A DNA stretch of 62,335 nt, from positions 1-62,335 of the forward strand of contig NZ_FNCB01000015.1 of assembly GCF_900100855.1 (NCBI RefSeq). Reading direction: 5' to 3'. Numbering within the stretch: position 1 is the first letter of the stretch; each line of letters starts with the position of its first letter. Made by a program: the position numbers and the translations under genes. This DNA comes from Idiomarina zobellii. GTDB taxonomy: Bacteria; Pseudomonadota; Gammaproteobacteria; Enterobacterales; Alteromonadaceae. Shown here in pieces: positions 29,183 through 38,652 of the stretch. Under the pieces are notes generated by a model. That model did not search any database. It was given only the letters and a program-made list of their open reading frames with translations, and was not told the DNA's origin.

Positions 29183-29217
29183 ACTGTTCTTAAACGGACT
29201 CACGTTTAGGAATAGGT

Positions 29218-29475
29218 ATGAAAATTACAAGCCCCCACGCGTTAGCGGTTCATTTAAAAGATGAAAGAAAACGACAAAGTTTAAGTCAGGCAAAAGTTGC
29301 TGAATCTGTTGGTTTAAGACAGGGCACTGTCTCAAGCTTTGAGCTTTCTCCTGAGAAAAGCCAAATAGATACGTTATTTCGGCTTCTATCAGCGCTGGGG
29401 TTAGAATTAAGCATTAAGAGCAAGGAAAACGCTCAGGAAAACAACACTGAACACTCATGGAACGAGGAATGGTAA
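29218..29475 (+). CDS. hipB: HipB-type antitoxin, helix-turn-helix repressor
   Basis: An 85-residue Xre-family DNA-binding protein: LKDERKRQSLSQAKVAESVGLRQGTVSSFE is a Cro/CI-type helix-turn-helix, followed by a dimerisation helix region. It is the antitoxin and autorepressor partner of the HipA kinase encoded directly downstream, the two genes overlapping in TAATG. Length and order match E. coli hipB (88 residues). Three palindromic operators precede it. Confidence 0.92.
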   Translation: MKITSPHALAVHLKDERKRQSLSQAKVAESVGLRQGTVSSFELSPEKSQIDTLFRLLSALGLELSIKSKENAQENNTEHSWNEEW

Positions 29476-30785
29476 TGGATAAACTCGATATTTATATGAA
29501 CGGGTTGCTGGTCGGTGAGCTGCACCGCAGTAACTCTGGCGCGCACCGTTTTACTTACAGTATCAACTGGCTCGATACACCGGGCGCCCGTCCCATTTCG
29601 TTATCAATGCCTCTAACAAGGAACGCCTACGAAGGTCCTGAAGTCATCAACTTTTTCGATAATCTTCTGCCCGATAGCCAGGAAGTTAGAGACAGGATTG
29701 TTGCACGCTACCGAGCCGACTCGAAACAACCTTTCGATCTTCTCAAAGCAGTAGGCCGAGATACAGTAGGCGCTTTACAGTTTTACCCTCAAGGGGAACA
29801 ACCTGGCAATATAAAGACAATAAACTACCAGCCTCTGAATGACAGCGAGCTAGAAAAGGTTCTTCTCGGCTACCAGTCAAAAGCACCACTTGGCATGGTG
29901 AATGAGCTCAATGACTTTCGTATATCTATAGCCGGCGCGCAAGAAAAGACGGCGCTGTTGAAAATAGAAGATAAATGGTGCATTCCCGAAGGGACTACAC
30001 CGACAAGCCACATCATCAAGCTACCTATAGGCAAGATTCAGGGAGCAGACCATACTATCGACTTATCCGATAGCGTTGAAAATGAGCTGCTGTGTCTGGA
30101 AATTGCCAGAGAGTTCGGGTTCGACGTGCCCGCTTGTGAGATTGTTAATACAGGTAGAGTAAAAGCCTTGGCTGTAGAACGTTTTGATCGCAAGCACTCC
30201 AGTGATAGATCCTGGCTCATGCGCCTGCCGCAAGAGGATTACTGTCAGGTGCTTAGCTGCCCTTCTGCTCGAAAGTACGAGTCTGACGGCGGTCCGTCCA
30301 TAGCGCAAATTATGAAGCACTTACAAAGTTCTTCTAACTCTCACAAAGACAGAAGAACTTTTATGGCAGCACAGGTGCTATTTTTTCTGCTAGGAGCAAC
30401 CGACGGTCACGCTAAAAACTTTTCTGTGTTTATAGAGCCAGGGGGTGGTTTCAAGTTAACTCCGATTTATGACATTCTTTCTGCGTACCCAGCTGTCGGC
30501 GGTCAAGGGCTTCATTTAAGAGACTTAAAACTCGCTATGACACTTAAAGGCTCAAAAGGTCGAAAATCAAAGCTTTTTCAGATTTACGGGCGTCACTTCA
30601 TAAGTTCAGCAAAGGAAGCGCAGTACAGCCTAAAACAGATGCAGGACGTTCTTAAGGTAATGTATGAAAGCACAGATAACGTTATTGAAAAGGTTAGTAA
30701 GCGCTTACCCAAACACTTTCCAATGAAAGTTGCAGAGCCTATTTTTGAAGGTCTTAATCGTCGAAAAGAGAGACTTATTAGCTGA
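29475..30785 (+). CDS. hipA: HipA serine/threonine kinase toxin
   Basis: In E. coli, HipA phosphorylates glutamyl-tRNA synthetase and causes growth arrest and persistence. The 436-residue protein is close to E. coli HipA in length and over its whole sequence: FFDNLLPDSQEVRDRIVARY, the Gly-rich loop SIAGAQEKTALL containing the autophosphorylated serine (Ser151 here, Ser150 in E. coli), HIIKLPIG, ALAVERFDR, and the kinase motif DGHAKNFS (catalytic Asp310, Asn315). All active-site residues are present, so it should be functional. The start at 29475 overlaps the hipB stop and has GAGGAAT before it. It ends 15 bp from a tRNA gene. Confidence 0.95.
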   Translation: MDKLDIYMNGLLVGELHRSNSGAHRFTYSINWLDTPGARPISLSMPLTRNAYEGPEVINFFDNLLPDSQEVRDRIVARYRADSKQPFDLLKAVGRDTVGALQFYPQGEQPGNIKTINYQPLNDSELEKVLLGYQSKAPLGMVNELNDFRISIAGAQEKTALLKIEDKWCIPEGTTPTSHIIKLPIGKIQGADHTIDLSDSVENELLCLEIAREFGFDVPACEIVNTGRVKALAVERFDRKHSSDRSWLMRLPQEDYCQVLSCPSARKYESDGGPSIAQIMKHLQSSSNSHKDRRTFMAAQVLFFLLGATDGHAKNFSVFIEPGGGFKLTPIYDILSAYPAVGGQGLHLRDLKLAMTLKGSKGRKSKLFQIYGRHFISSAKEAQYSLKQMQDVLKVMYESTDNVIEKVSKRLPKHFPMKVAEPIFEGLNRRKERLIS

Positions 30786-30800
30786 CTTTTAGATAAAACT

Positions 30801-30876
30801 TGGAGCGGGAAACGAGATTCGAACTCGCGACCCCAACCTTGGCAAGGTTGTGCTCTACCAGCTGAGCTATTCCCGC
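30801..30876 (-). tRNA. tRNA-Gly (GCC), copy 1
   Basis: 76 nt including an encoded CCA end. The cloverleaf is complete: acceptor GCGGGAA/TTCCCGC, D-loop with AGCTCAGCTGGTAGAGC, anticodon loop TTGCCAA, T-loop GTTCGAATC. Identical to the copy at 30915-30990; second in transcription order. Its 3' end faces hipA. Confidence 0.97.
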
Positions 30877-30914
30877 ATATTGGTACTTTTGCAGTATTCT
30901 GGAAAGTCTGACGT

Positions 30915-30990
30915 TGGAGCGGGAAACGAGATTCGAACTCGCGACCCCAACCTTGGCAAGGTTGTGCTCTACCAGCTGAGCTATTCCCGC
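30915..30990 (-). tRNA. tRNA-Gly (GCC), copy 2
   Basis: Same 76-nt sequence as the copy 38 bp away, with encoded CCA and GCC anticodon. Probably the promoter-proximal member of a two-gene transcript, as transcription runs towards lower coordinates. Confidence 0.97.
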
Positions 30991-31058
30991 TTCGTCAGTG
31001 CGGCGTGTATTCTACTGATACCACTGATAAGGTCAATAGTTTTTGCGCTGCAATTGGC

Positions 31059-31610
31059 TTATTTGCTGAAAAAATGTTCTCTGTAATGTTTCAGCTCATC
31101 GATAGACTCTCGAATATCTGCCAGAGCTTCATGAGCACCGGACTTTTTGAAGCTATCCGCTACTTCTGGCTGCCAGCGTTTAGCCAGTTCTTTTAAGGTG
31201 CTCACATCGAGGTTTCGGTAATGGAAAAACGCTTCGAGATCCGGCATGTGACGGGCTAAGAAACGACGGTCCTGGCAGATACTGTTGCCACACATAGGCG
31301 ATACGCCGGCATCGATATGCTGCTGCAAAAATTCAATGGTTGCTGCCGCTGCTGTGCGCTCGTTATGCTGACTTTTTTGCACGCGTTCGACTAGACCTGA
31401 GCCGGTATGGGTTTTCACATTCCAGGCGTCCATACGATCGAGGTATTTCTTAGGTTGATGAACCGCAATTACCGGACCTTCGGCTATTGTATTGAGTTCA
31501 GCATCCGTGACTATAGTCGCTACCTCAATAATATGGTGTTCTTCCGGCACCAATCCGGTCATTTCTAAATCTATCCAGATTAAGCGTTGTTTCTTATTGT
31601 CTTCAGCCAT
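31059..31610 (-). CDS. orn: Oligoribonuclease
   Basis: A 3'-5' exonuclease that degrades short RNA oligomers, including the pGpG left by c-di-GMP breakdown, which matters here because several c-di-GMP enzymes are encoded nearby. The 183-residue DEDDh-type nuclease has WIDLEMTGL (first Asp and Glu), and later [12 protein letters not shown] (His and Asp of motif III). Divergent from rsgA, as in E. coli (orn / rsgA-psd). Confidence 0.96.
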   Translation of the reverse strand: MAEDNKKQRLIWIDLEMTGLVPEEHHIIEVATIVTDAELNTIAEGPVIAVHQPKKYLDRMDAWNVKTHTGSGLVERVQKSQHNERTAAAATIEFLQQHIDAGVSPMCGNSICQDRRFLARHMPDLEAFFHYRNLDVSTLKELAKRWQPEVADSFKKSGAHEALADIRESIDELKHYREHFFSK

Positions 31611-31679
31611 TACCCTGCTCTCTCAATGCAATTTGTTGTATGATAGCGTCATTTAAAGCTCGACAACAGGTTATCCCGA

Positions 31680-32723
31680 TTGGCAAAACGCAAACGTCTC
31701 AATAAAGGTCAGCAGCGCCGTGTGTCGGCGAATCAAAAAAAGCGGCTGAAAGGTAATGACGTCGAATGGAACGACGGCCAGCTTAATGCGCCTGAAACAG
31801 GCCGTGTCATTAGCCGTTTTGGACAGCACGCTGACATTAGAGATGAGCAAGGCAACACCTATCGTTGTCATATTCGCCGTGTGGTCGACAGCTTAGTCTG
31901 TGGAGACATTGTTCAATGGGCACGGGCGACGACTGAGCAGCAGGGTATGCAGGGCGTTGTCATCGCAGTGCACGAGCGCCAAAGCCTGCTTTCACGTCCA
32001 GACTATTACGACGGCCTGAAGCCTGTGGCATCCAATATTGACCAAATTTTTGTCATATCAAGCGTATTGCCTAGCTTTTCGGCACAAATTATCGATCGCT
32101 ATTTAGTGGCGTGCGAAGACATAGGTATTGAGCCTATTATTGTACTTAACAAAGCCGACTTGCTCGACAATATCGATGACAAAGAACAAGCGTATATTGA
32201 GCAACGTTTAGCTGACTATCAGAATATTGGCTACACGGTGCTTCAGGTCAGCAGTACAACCGGCGAGGGGCTTGAAGCACTTAGGCAACGGCTTAAAGAC
32301 CATGTATCTATTGTTGTCGGACAATCCGGTGTCGGGAAGTCATCGCTGGTCAATCAGCTATTGCCTGAAGTGAACGCCGAAACCAAACAAGTGTCAGATA
32401 ATTCCGGGCTCGGCCAGCACACAACAACGGTAGCGACTTGGTACGACTTAGCCGAGGGCGGTGCGCTTATCGATTCGCCCGGTATTCGGGAGTTCTCATT
32501 GTGGCACCTGGAGCCAGAGCGTGTTGCCTGGTGTTATGTCGACTTTCGTGACTATTTAGGCGGCTGCAAATTCCGGGATTGCAAACATGCAGAAGACCCC
32601 GGTTGTGCTTTACAAGAGGCTGTCAGCAAGAATGAATTGCACGACTGGCGCCTTTCTAATTATCATCGCATTATTGAAACGATGAAAACACAGAAACCCA
32701 GCAGGGTCATTAGAGGTAATTAA
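31680..32723 (+). CDS. rsgA: Ribosome small-subunit biogenesis GTPase RsgA
   Basis: A circularly permuted GTPase acting in late 30S maturation. The 347-residue protein has an N-terminal OB fold, then the GTPase motifs in permuted order: NKADLLD (G4), GQSGVGKSSLVNQLL (G1), DSPGIREF (G3), and a C-terminal zinc knuckle (CKFRDCKHAEDPGC). The only start compatible with the conserved N-terminus (MAKRKRLNKGQQ) is a TTG at 31680, preceded by a modest CAGG. Followed 2 bp later by psd, as in E. coli. Confidence 0.95.
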   Translation: MAKRKRLNKGQQRRVSANQKKRLKGNDVEWNDGQLNAPETGRVISRFGQHADIRDEQGNTYRCHIRRVVDSLVCGDIVQWARATTEQQGMQGVVIAVHERQSLLSRPDYYDGLKPVASNIDQIFVISSVLPSFSAQIIDRYLVACEDIGIEPIIVLNKADLLDNIDDKEQAYIEQRLADYQNIGYTVLQVSSTTGEGLEALRQRLKDHVSIVVGQSGVGKSSLVNQLLPEVNAETKQVSDNSGLGQHTTTVATWYDLAEGGALIDSPGIREFSLWHLEPERVAWCYVDFRDYLGGCKFRDCKHAEDPGCALQEAVSKNELHDWRLSNYHRIIETMKTQKPSRVIRGN

Positions 32724-32725
32724 CT

Positions 32726-33616
32726 GTGGCAAAAACCGATAAAGCCAAAATATTCTTTCAGCACGTTATGCCGAAGCACCTTATTTCCCGCTTGATGGGA
32801 AAATTTGCAGCGGCACGTGCCGGATGGTTCACACAGACATTCATCCGTTGGTTTATCCGTCAATACAAAATTGATATGAGTGAGGCTATTGAAGAGTCAC
32901 CGCAAGCGTATAAAACCTTTAATGACTTTTTCACGCGCCGTCTAAAGCCCGAACTAAGACCATTAAAGGCGGATGATGACGAGTTGGCACATCCGGTAGA
33001 CGGTGCAGTCAGTCAGCTTGGCGAAATTAAAGACGGGCGTATATTCCAGGCCAAAGGTCACGACTACTCGTTACAAGAGCTGCTAGGCGGCAGCGAAGAA
33101 GATGCCAAACCCTTTATGAATGGCGGTTTCGCGACCATTTATCTGGCACCGAAAGACTATCACCGTATTCATATGCCATGCGATGGCGTGCTCAAGAAAA
33201 TGGTTTACGTACCGGGGGACCTTTATTCAGTGAACCCACTCACAGCAGCCAATGTGCCCAATTTATTTGCTCGTAATGAGCGTGTTGTGGCTATTTTTGA
33301 CACAGAAGTTGGCCCCATGTCGATGGTTCTGGTTGGCGCCACTATTGTTGCCAGTATTGGTACAGTCTGGTCCGGCACTGTGACACCGCCAACTGGTGGA
33401 CGCATTCAAAGCTGGTCTTATCCGGCATCTGGCCCTGCGGCTATACACCTAAAGAAAGGTGAAGAAATGGGTCACTTCAAATTAGGCTCGACCGTGGTGC
33501 TGACGTTTGCCAAGGATGCTATAGAATTTGACGATGACCTTGAGCCTCGCTCTACAACTCGCATGGGTCAGGTCATGGCAAAAAGAAAAGCAGAAACTAA
33601 AGAGAGTGACGATTGA
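32726..33616 (+). CDS. psd: Phosphatidylserine decarboxylase
   Basis: Makes phosphatidylethanolamine from phosphatidylserine at the inner membrane. The 296-residue proenzyme has the autocleavage motif LGST at 253-256, where Ser255 becomes the pyruvoyl cofactor, and the upstream HPVDGAVSQLGEI and HMPCDG histidine segments. The start is GTG at 32726, preceded by AGAGGTAAT. The rsgA-psd order is conserved in gammaproteobacteria. The stop overlaps the TTG start of the next gene. Confidence 0.96.
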   Translation: MAKTDKAKIFFQHVMPKHLISRLMGKFAAARAGWFTQTFIRWFIRQYKIDMSEAIEESPQAYKTFNDFFTRRLKPELRPLKADDDELAHPVDGAVSQLGEIKDGRIFQAKGHDYSLQELLGGSEEDAKPFMNGGFATIYLAPKDYHRIHMPCDGVLKKMVYVPGDLYSVNPLTAANVPNLFARNERVVAIFDTEVGPMSMVLVGATIVASIGTVWSGTVTPPTGGRIQSWSYPASGPAAIHLKKGEEMGHFKLGSTVVLTFAKDAIEFDDDLEPRSTTRMGQVMAKRKAETKESDD

Positions 33617-34341
33617 TTTTATGGGCTCACCGGGGCGCAAGTTACGAAGCCCCGGAAAACACACTAGCGGCCTTTACGCGCGCCATGGACTCCGGCGTCC
33701 ATGGCATCGAGCTCGATGTTTACGGCATTGACGGCGAGCGCTTCGTCTTTCACGACCGCTACCTCGAGCGCCTCACCGCAACGCCTGGTCGCTTAAAAGA
33801 CTTATCTGCCGAGCAAATAAAGCATCTAAAAATATTTGGACAGCAACCCATACCGACGCTACGCGATGCCCTTAAACACATTAATGGTCACTGTCATGTG
33901 AACATTGAGCTAAAAGGCGACATTCCGACTCGCGAATTGCTTAAAGATGTGGATTTCGCACTAACCAATACGAGCTTTTCGCAAGAGCAGCTTTTGTTTT
34001 CATCGTTTAACCATCATTGGTTGCAACGCCTCAAAAAGCGTCGCCCCGACGCCCTTATTGGCGCTTTAAGTGCCAGCTGTCCGTTAACTTACTGTCAGTT
34101 TGCGGAGGATCTTAACGCCTATTCCGCTCACTTCGCCGTGGACTTTGTGACTAAAGAACTGGTCGAAGACGGACATGAACGGGGACTTCAGGTGTATGTC
34201 TACACGGTCGACGAAAGACACGATATTGAAGAGCTGCACGAAATGGGCGTTGATGGCATTTTCACGAACCATCCAAGCTTTGCACAAAATGTCATTGCCG
34301 GCTTAACGACTGCCGGCAATGATCCTATCTTGCACTATTAA
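33613..34341 (+). CDS. Glycerophosphodiester phosphodiesterase
   Basis: Hydrolyses glycerophosphodiesters from phospholipid turnover to glycerol-3-phosphate and an alcohol. The 242-residue TIM barrel shows the catalytic pair in WAHRGASYEAPENTLAAF and HGIELDVYG...VFHDRYLERLT, and the end motif VDGIFTNHP. There is no signal peptide, so it is the cytoplasmic UgpQ type. The start must be the TTG at 33613, since HRG lies only six residues in; it overlaps the psd stop. In this place E. coli has mscM instead. Overlaps the convergent RND gene by 4 bp. Confidence 0.9.
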   Translation: MILWAHRGASYEAPENTLAAFTRAMDSGVHGIELDVYGIDGERFVFHDRYLERLTATPGRLKDLSAEQIKHLKIFGQQPIPTLRDALKHINGHCHVNIELKGDIPTRELLKDVDFALTNTSFSQEQLLFSSFNHHWLQRLKKRRPDALIGALSASCPLTYCQFAEDLNAYSAHFAVDFVTKELVEDGHERGLQVYVYTVDERHDIEELHEMGVDGIFTNHPSFAQNVIAGLTTAGNDPILHY

Positions 34342-37300
34342 CTGTGGTGGTCCGGATACTCTTCCTGCATCGACTCCAGCTTACGTGTAATTGCCATAGG
34401 TGAACTGGTCTTCTGAGCCAGCGCAATGTACAACGCAGGAATGACGAACAAGGTTAAGAACGCCGATACCGCCACACCGGCAAATATCACCGTACCAATA
34501 ACCTGACGGCTTTCAGCGCCCGGCCCTGAGCCAAGAATAAGCGGCATAGCACTCATGAGAGTCGTAAATGCAGTCATCACAATAGGCCGCAAACGCTGAC
34601 GCGAAGCCCGCAGCACCGCCTCTTTAAAATCGACACCGGAGTCACGAAGCTGGTTCGCAAATTCAACAATCAAAATACCGTTTTTGGCAGCCAAACCAAT
34701 AAGCATGACAATACCAATTTGGCTGTAAATGTTGATACTCATGCCCGTTACGTAAAGACCTATGAGAGCACCCACAATCGCCATTGGAACCGCTAGCATG
34801 ATGACCAACGGATGTATAAAGCTCTCAAACTGAGCGGCTAGTACCAGGAAGGTAATCACCAACGCTAAGCCGAATACAAAGACGATAGAGCTGCCACTTT
34901 CTTTATAAAGTTGCGACTCACCTTTATAGTCAATAGAAACGTCTTCAGGCAACTTCTCCTGAACCACGCCTTCTAAGTAACTCAAAGCTTCGCCAAGCGA
35001 ATAGCCCTCGGCTAAGTTCGCTTCTATGGTCACGCTGCGCATACGATTATAACGGTTCAGTCGCGCTGAAGTTGCCTGCTCAGTAACGCTGACTAAGTTT
35101 GAAAGCGGAATGAGCTCGTCACTTTTGCGCGAACGCACATAGATATTATCGATAGCGCTTGGACTGCGGTAGTCTGCTTTCTCACCTTCGAGCATAACGT
35201 CATACTCTTCACCTCTATCGAGATACGTGGTGACACGGCGCTGACCCAGCACGGACTGCAGCGTAATACCAATATCCTGAACCGACACACCTAAGTCCGC
35301 CGCACTGGCTTCATCAACTTCAATAAGCAGTTGTGGCAGCGTTTCTTTATAGTCGCTGTCCAAGTTTTGCAGCCCTGGGTTTGTTGACGCCTCTTCGATA
35401 ACGATGTCGCGAAATTCCGCTAGGCGCTCATACGTATTACCTTGTAATACAAACTGTACCGGTCGACCACCGCCACCACTAATGCCGCTGCGCATGAAAG
35501 CGAATGCCTGAACACCAACGACAGAGTCTAATTGCTCTCGCATTTCTTCCATTAAGTCAAAGCTTGACCAGTCGCGTTCATCAAATGGCACTGCGCCAAC
35601 AATGGCGATACCGGCACTGCCGCCCCAACCCGGCGCTCGGACAATTAAGCGGTCAATTTTTCCTTCGTCAATATATGGAAGAAGTATTTGCTCAATTTCA
35701 TCCATGTGTCGTGAGCTCGACTCAAAGCTGGCACCTTCGGCACTGTTTACACGGATATAAAAGGTTCCGCGGTCTTCCGGTGGCGCAAACTCTTGCGGAA
35801 TAAAACTAAACAAGCCATAAGCAACGACACCTGACATTACGACTAAAACTACCGCCACTAGCGGGCGCTTCACGCTTTTTTCAAGAATGTTGCCGTAGCC
35901 GTTTTCCAGCCAGTTAAAGGTCGCATCAAAAGCCCGACCAAACTTACTGGTTCGCTCTTTTTTGCTGAGTACTTTGGAGCTCAACATTGGGGTTAGCGTC
36001 AGTGCTGCAATACTTGAGAAAGCGACCGCCGCAGCTATGGCTAAAGCAAACTCGGTAAAGAGCTTACCAATGTTCCCTTCCAGAAACGCCAAAGGTACAA
36101 ACACGGAAATAAGCACTAATGTGGTTGCTATAACGGCAAAGCCAACTTCTCGCGCGCCCCGGTAAGCGGCCAACAATGGCGGCTCGCCTTCTTCGATACG
36201 TCGGTAAATGTTCTCTAACACGACAATGGAGTCATCAACCACAAGGCCTATCGCCAATACCAGCGCCAGCAAAGTCAGAAGGTTGATAGAGAAGCCTAAG
36301 GCAAAAAGCACAATGTAAGAGGCAATTATGGCGACAGGTACCGTTAACGCGGGAACTATGGTCGCCCGTACATTCCCCAAAAACAGGTAAATCACGACAA
36401 TAACCAGCGACATCGCTACGGCTAAGGTGTTGTATACCTCATCCACTGACCCCTGTATGAATATCGATGAGTCGTAGCTTGGCGCCAAATACATGGTTTC
36501 CGGAAGTGTTTCCTGTATGTTCTCCATTTCCCGGTGAACATTATTCACCACTTCCAACGTATTGCCCTTGGACTGTTTAATGATGCCAATACCGACCATA
36601 TTCACGCCATTACCGCGGAAGTCGGTTTTATCGTCCTCGGCGCCGAGTTCTACCCGGGCAACCTCCCCTAAACGAACAAGGTAACCATCATCGCCCTGGC
36701 GTATTACAAGGTTTTTAAAGTCTTCCGGCGCCAGGTAAGCCCGGGCCATTCGAACCGAAAACTCCCGGTCTGTTGACTCAACCTCACCGGCAGGTAATTC
36801 AACGTTCTCTTCACGCAACCGATTAACAATATCAGTCACCGTCACACGCCGTGCCGCCATTGCATCGCGGTCCAGCCAAACACGCATGGCATAACGGCGG
36901 TCACCACCGATTACCACTCGCGCTACCCCGTCAGCCACCGACAGTCTGTCCACAATGTACCGTTCAGCGTAGTCGGTCAGCTCAAGAATGGACATGCTTT
37001 CACTGCGCAGGTTGTACCAAACGACCGTACTTTCGTCGCTGGAGGCTTTTGACACTTCAGGCGGGTCGGCTTCTTCAGGCAGGTTATCGAGCACACGCGA
37101 TACGCGCTCACGAACGTCGTTCGATGCCGCATCAATGTCACGGGTTAAATTAAATTCGATACTGATACGCGAGCGGCCATTACTGCTACTGGAGCTGATA
37201 TTTTTAATGCCCTCAATGCCACTGATGCGGTCTTCCACAAGTTGAGTGACCTGCGTTTCCACAACTTCGGCGGAGGCTCCCGGGTAGTCGGTATCAATTG

Positions 37301-37436
37301 AGACAATTGGGCGATCGATATCAGGGTATTCACGCAGCGGCAGCATCGTGAACGCAACAATACCAAACACCAATAAAAGTATGTTTAGAACCGTCGCAAA
37401 TACCGGACGTTTAACAGAGAGATCAGACAACAACAT
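34338..37436 (-). CDS. RND-family efflux permease
   Basis: An inner-membrane proton-driven exporter of the HAE1 (AcrB-like) type, 1032 residues. The start LSVKRPVFATVLNILLLVFG is helix 1, the porter domains follow, and helix 4 contains the proton-relay aspartates in GLVVDDSIVVLENI. The second half repeats the layout (AAKNGILIVEFANQLR). It lies 3 bp after the membrane fusion protein gene. The pair resembles the MexF/VmeD-like type with a short adaptor. No outer-membrane channel gene is adjacent, so it must use one encoded elsewhere. Drug substrate unknown. Confidence 0.93.
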   Translation of the reverse strand: MLLSDLSVKRPVFATVLNILLLVFGIVAFTMLPLREYPDIDRPIVSIDTDYPGASAEVVETQVTQLVEDRISGIEGIKNISSSSSNGRSRISIEFNLTRDIDAASNDVRERVSRVLDNLPEEADPPEVSKASSDESTVVWYNLRSESMSILELTDYAERYIVDRLSVADGVARVVIGGDRRYAMRVWLDRDAMAARRVTVTDIVNRLREENVELPAGEVESTDREFSVRMARAYLAPEDFKNLVIRQGDDGYLVRLGEVARVELGAEDDKTDFRGNGVNMVGIGIIKQSKGNTLEVVNNVHREMENIQETLPETMYLAPSYDSSIFIQGSVDEVYNTLAVAMSLVIVVIYLFLGNVRATIVPALTVPVAIIASYIVLFALGFSINLLTLLALVLAIGLVVDDSIVVLENIYRRIEEGEPPLLAAYRGAREVGFAVIATTLVLISVFVPLAFLEGNIGKLFTEFALAIAAAVAFSSIAALTLTPMLSSKVLSKKERTSKFGRAFDATFNWLENGYGNILEKSVKRPLVAVVLVVMSGVVAYGLFSFIPQEFAPPEDRGTFYIRVNSAEGASFESSSRHMDEIEQILLPYIDEGKIDRLIVRAPGWGGSAGIAIVGAVPFDERDWSSFDLMEEMREQLDSVVGVQAFAFMRSGISGGGGRPVQFVLQGNTYERLAEFRDIVIEEASTNPGLQNLDSDYKETLPQLLIEVDEASAADLGVSVQDIGITLQSVLGQRRVTTYLDRGEEYDVMLEGEKADYRSPSAIDNIYVRSRKSDELIPLSNLVSVTEQATSARLNRYNRMRSVTIEANLAEGYSLGEALSYLEGVVQEKLPEDVSIDYKGESQLYKESGSSIVFVFGLALVITFLVLAAQFESFIHPLVIMLAVPMAIVGALIGLYVTGMSINIYSQIGIVMLIGLAAKNGILIVEFANQLRDSGVDFKEAVLRASRQRLRPIVMTAFTTLMSAMPLILGSGPGAESRQVIGTVIFAGVAVSAFLTLFVIPALYIALAQKTSSPMAITRKLESMQEEYPDHHS

Positions 37437-37439
37437 AAA

Positions 37440-38495
37440 TTACTCTCCCTGAACGGATACTGGAATTCCGTCGCGAAGGCGGACAATACCTTCAATAATG
37501 ACTTTCTCGCCAGGTTTCAGACCATCAGTAATTTCAACAATCCCCGGCTTTCTTCGACCAATGGTCACTTCTTTCTGACGGGCTCTGTTGTCAGGAGTTA
37601 ACACATAGACATACTGGCGGTTTTGAATAGGAACCAACGCTTTTTCCGGTAACAACATGGCTTCGTCGATACTGCGCAATAGGGTAATTTGCAACAGCAT
37701 CCCCGGGCGCAAGCGCTCATCATCATTGGTTATTTTGGCTCGAACACGTACAGCTCTGGTTACCGGGTCAATGCGTGAATCAATGCTGGTAATGCGTCCG
37801 CTAAAAAGCTCTCCCGGGTATGCCCGGCTGCGCGCCATCACTTCCTGACCCACCGCTATGCTGGCAAAGAAACGTTCTGGCACACTGAAATCAATTTTTA
37901 TCGGTTTAATGTCGTCTAAAGTTGTGAATACGTCGCCTGGACCTACTAAAGACCCAGGACTGACCTGACGGATACCTACGCGTCCTGAGAACGGAGCGTA
38001 AATCTTCATTTCTCGCAACGTGGCTTCTGCGACTTCCAGGTCTGCCTGTAAGCCATTAACTTTTACCTGTTGTTCATCGAGCTGTTGCTGTGACGCTGCA
38101 TTGCCACGACGCAGCTCACCAATACGATCTAACTGACGTTTTGCTTCGTCTAAGCTGAACTTAATTTGTTGAACACGAGCAACTTCTTTGCGTGCGTTAA
38201 GCTCGGCTAAAAGCTGACCCTCTTTCACCAGGTCACCACTGTCGAAGTAGATTTTATCAACCACGTCTTGTGTCTGCGCAGTAATTTCGACAGTTTCATT
38301 GGCCATAGCAGTACCCAAAGCCTCGATAGTATCCCGAAACTCACTGACCTCTGCCTGCTGTACCTTTACCGGCACGGCCTGCTGCTCTCCCTGCTCTACC
38401 GCTTCTTTTGGTGGAAACCCAAATAAGTAAATTGCTGCCGCTAATAAAACGACAACCACAATGGTAATTGGGTTAATCCAGCTACGTTTCGCCAT
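37440..38495 (-). CDS. RND efflux periplasmic adaptor (membrane fusion protein)
   Basis: A 351-residue adaptor anchored by an N-terminal membrane helix (ITIVVVVLLAAAIYLFGF). It has the biotinyl-lipoyl fold (VDKIYFDSGDLVKEGQLLAELNARKE and IYAPFSGRVGIRQVSPGSLVGPGD), a helical hairpin between the halves, and the beta-barrel/membrane-proximal domains. I chose the start at 38495, with GAGG 5 nt upstream, over the in-frame start 13 codons earlier. First gene of a two-gene operon with the RND permease. Confidence 0.92.
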   Translation of the reverse strand: MAKRSWINPITIVVVVLLAAAIYLFGFPPKEAVEQGEQQAVPVKVQQAEVSEFRDTIEALGTAMANETVEITAQTQDVVDKIYFDSGDLVKEGQLLAELNARKEVARVQQIKFSLDEAKRQLDRIGELRRGNAASQQQLDEQQVKVNGLQADLEVAEATLREMKIYAPFSGRVGIRQVSPGSLVGPGDVFTTLDDIKPIKIDFSVPERFFASIAVGQEVMARSRAYPGELFSGRITSIDSRIDPVTRAVRVRAKITNDDERLRPGMLLQITLLRSIDEAMLLPEKALVPIQNRQYVYVLTPDNRARQKEVTIGRRKPGIVEITDGLKPGEKVIIEGIVRLRDGIPVSVQGE

Positions 38496-38545
38496 GTTGA
38501 CCTCTAAAAGCTTGTGTCCAACGGTTTTAAACATAGCTTATTGTA

Positions 38546-38571
38546 CGAAAAACACCGCCATAAAGGCGGTG
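38546..38571 (-). terminator. Rho-independent terminator of hemE
   Basis: On the minus strand CACCGCC-TTTAT-GGCGGTG is followed by T5. It lies 80 bp after the hemE stop and separates hemE from the efflux operon on the same strand. Confidence 0.85.
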
Positions 38572-38652
38572 CACTTAACGAGGATTATCGGTCTTTAATC
38601 GCAAATTCAGTATTTTAGATGCGTTTTTGCCCGAATCTACAAGTCAGGGTGT

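Noticed and set aside
30850-31086. ORF of 78 codons on the plus strand with similarity to itself
   Set aside because: It runs antisense through two identical tRNA-Gly genes; the repeated sequence explains it.
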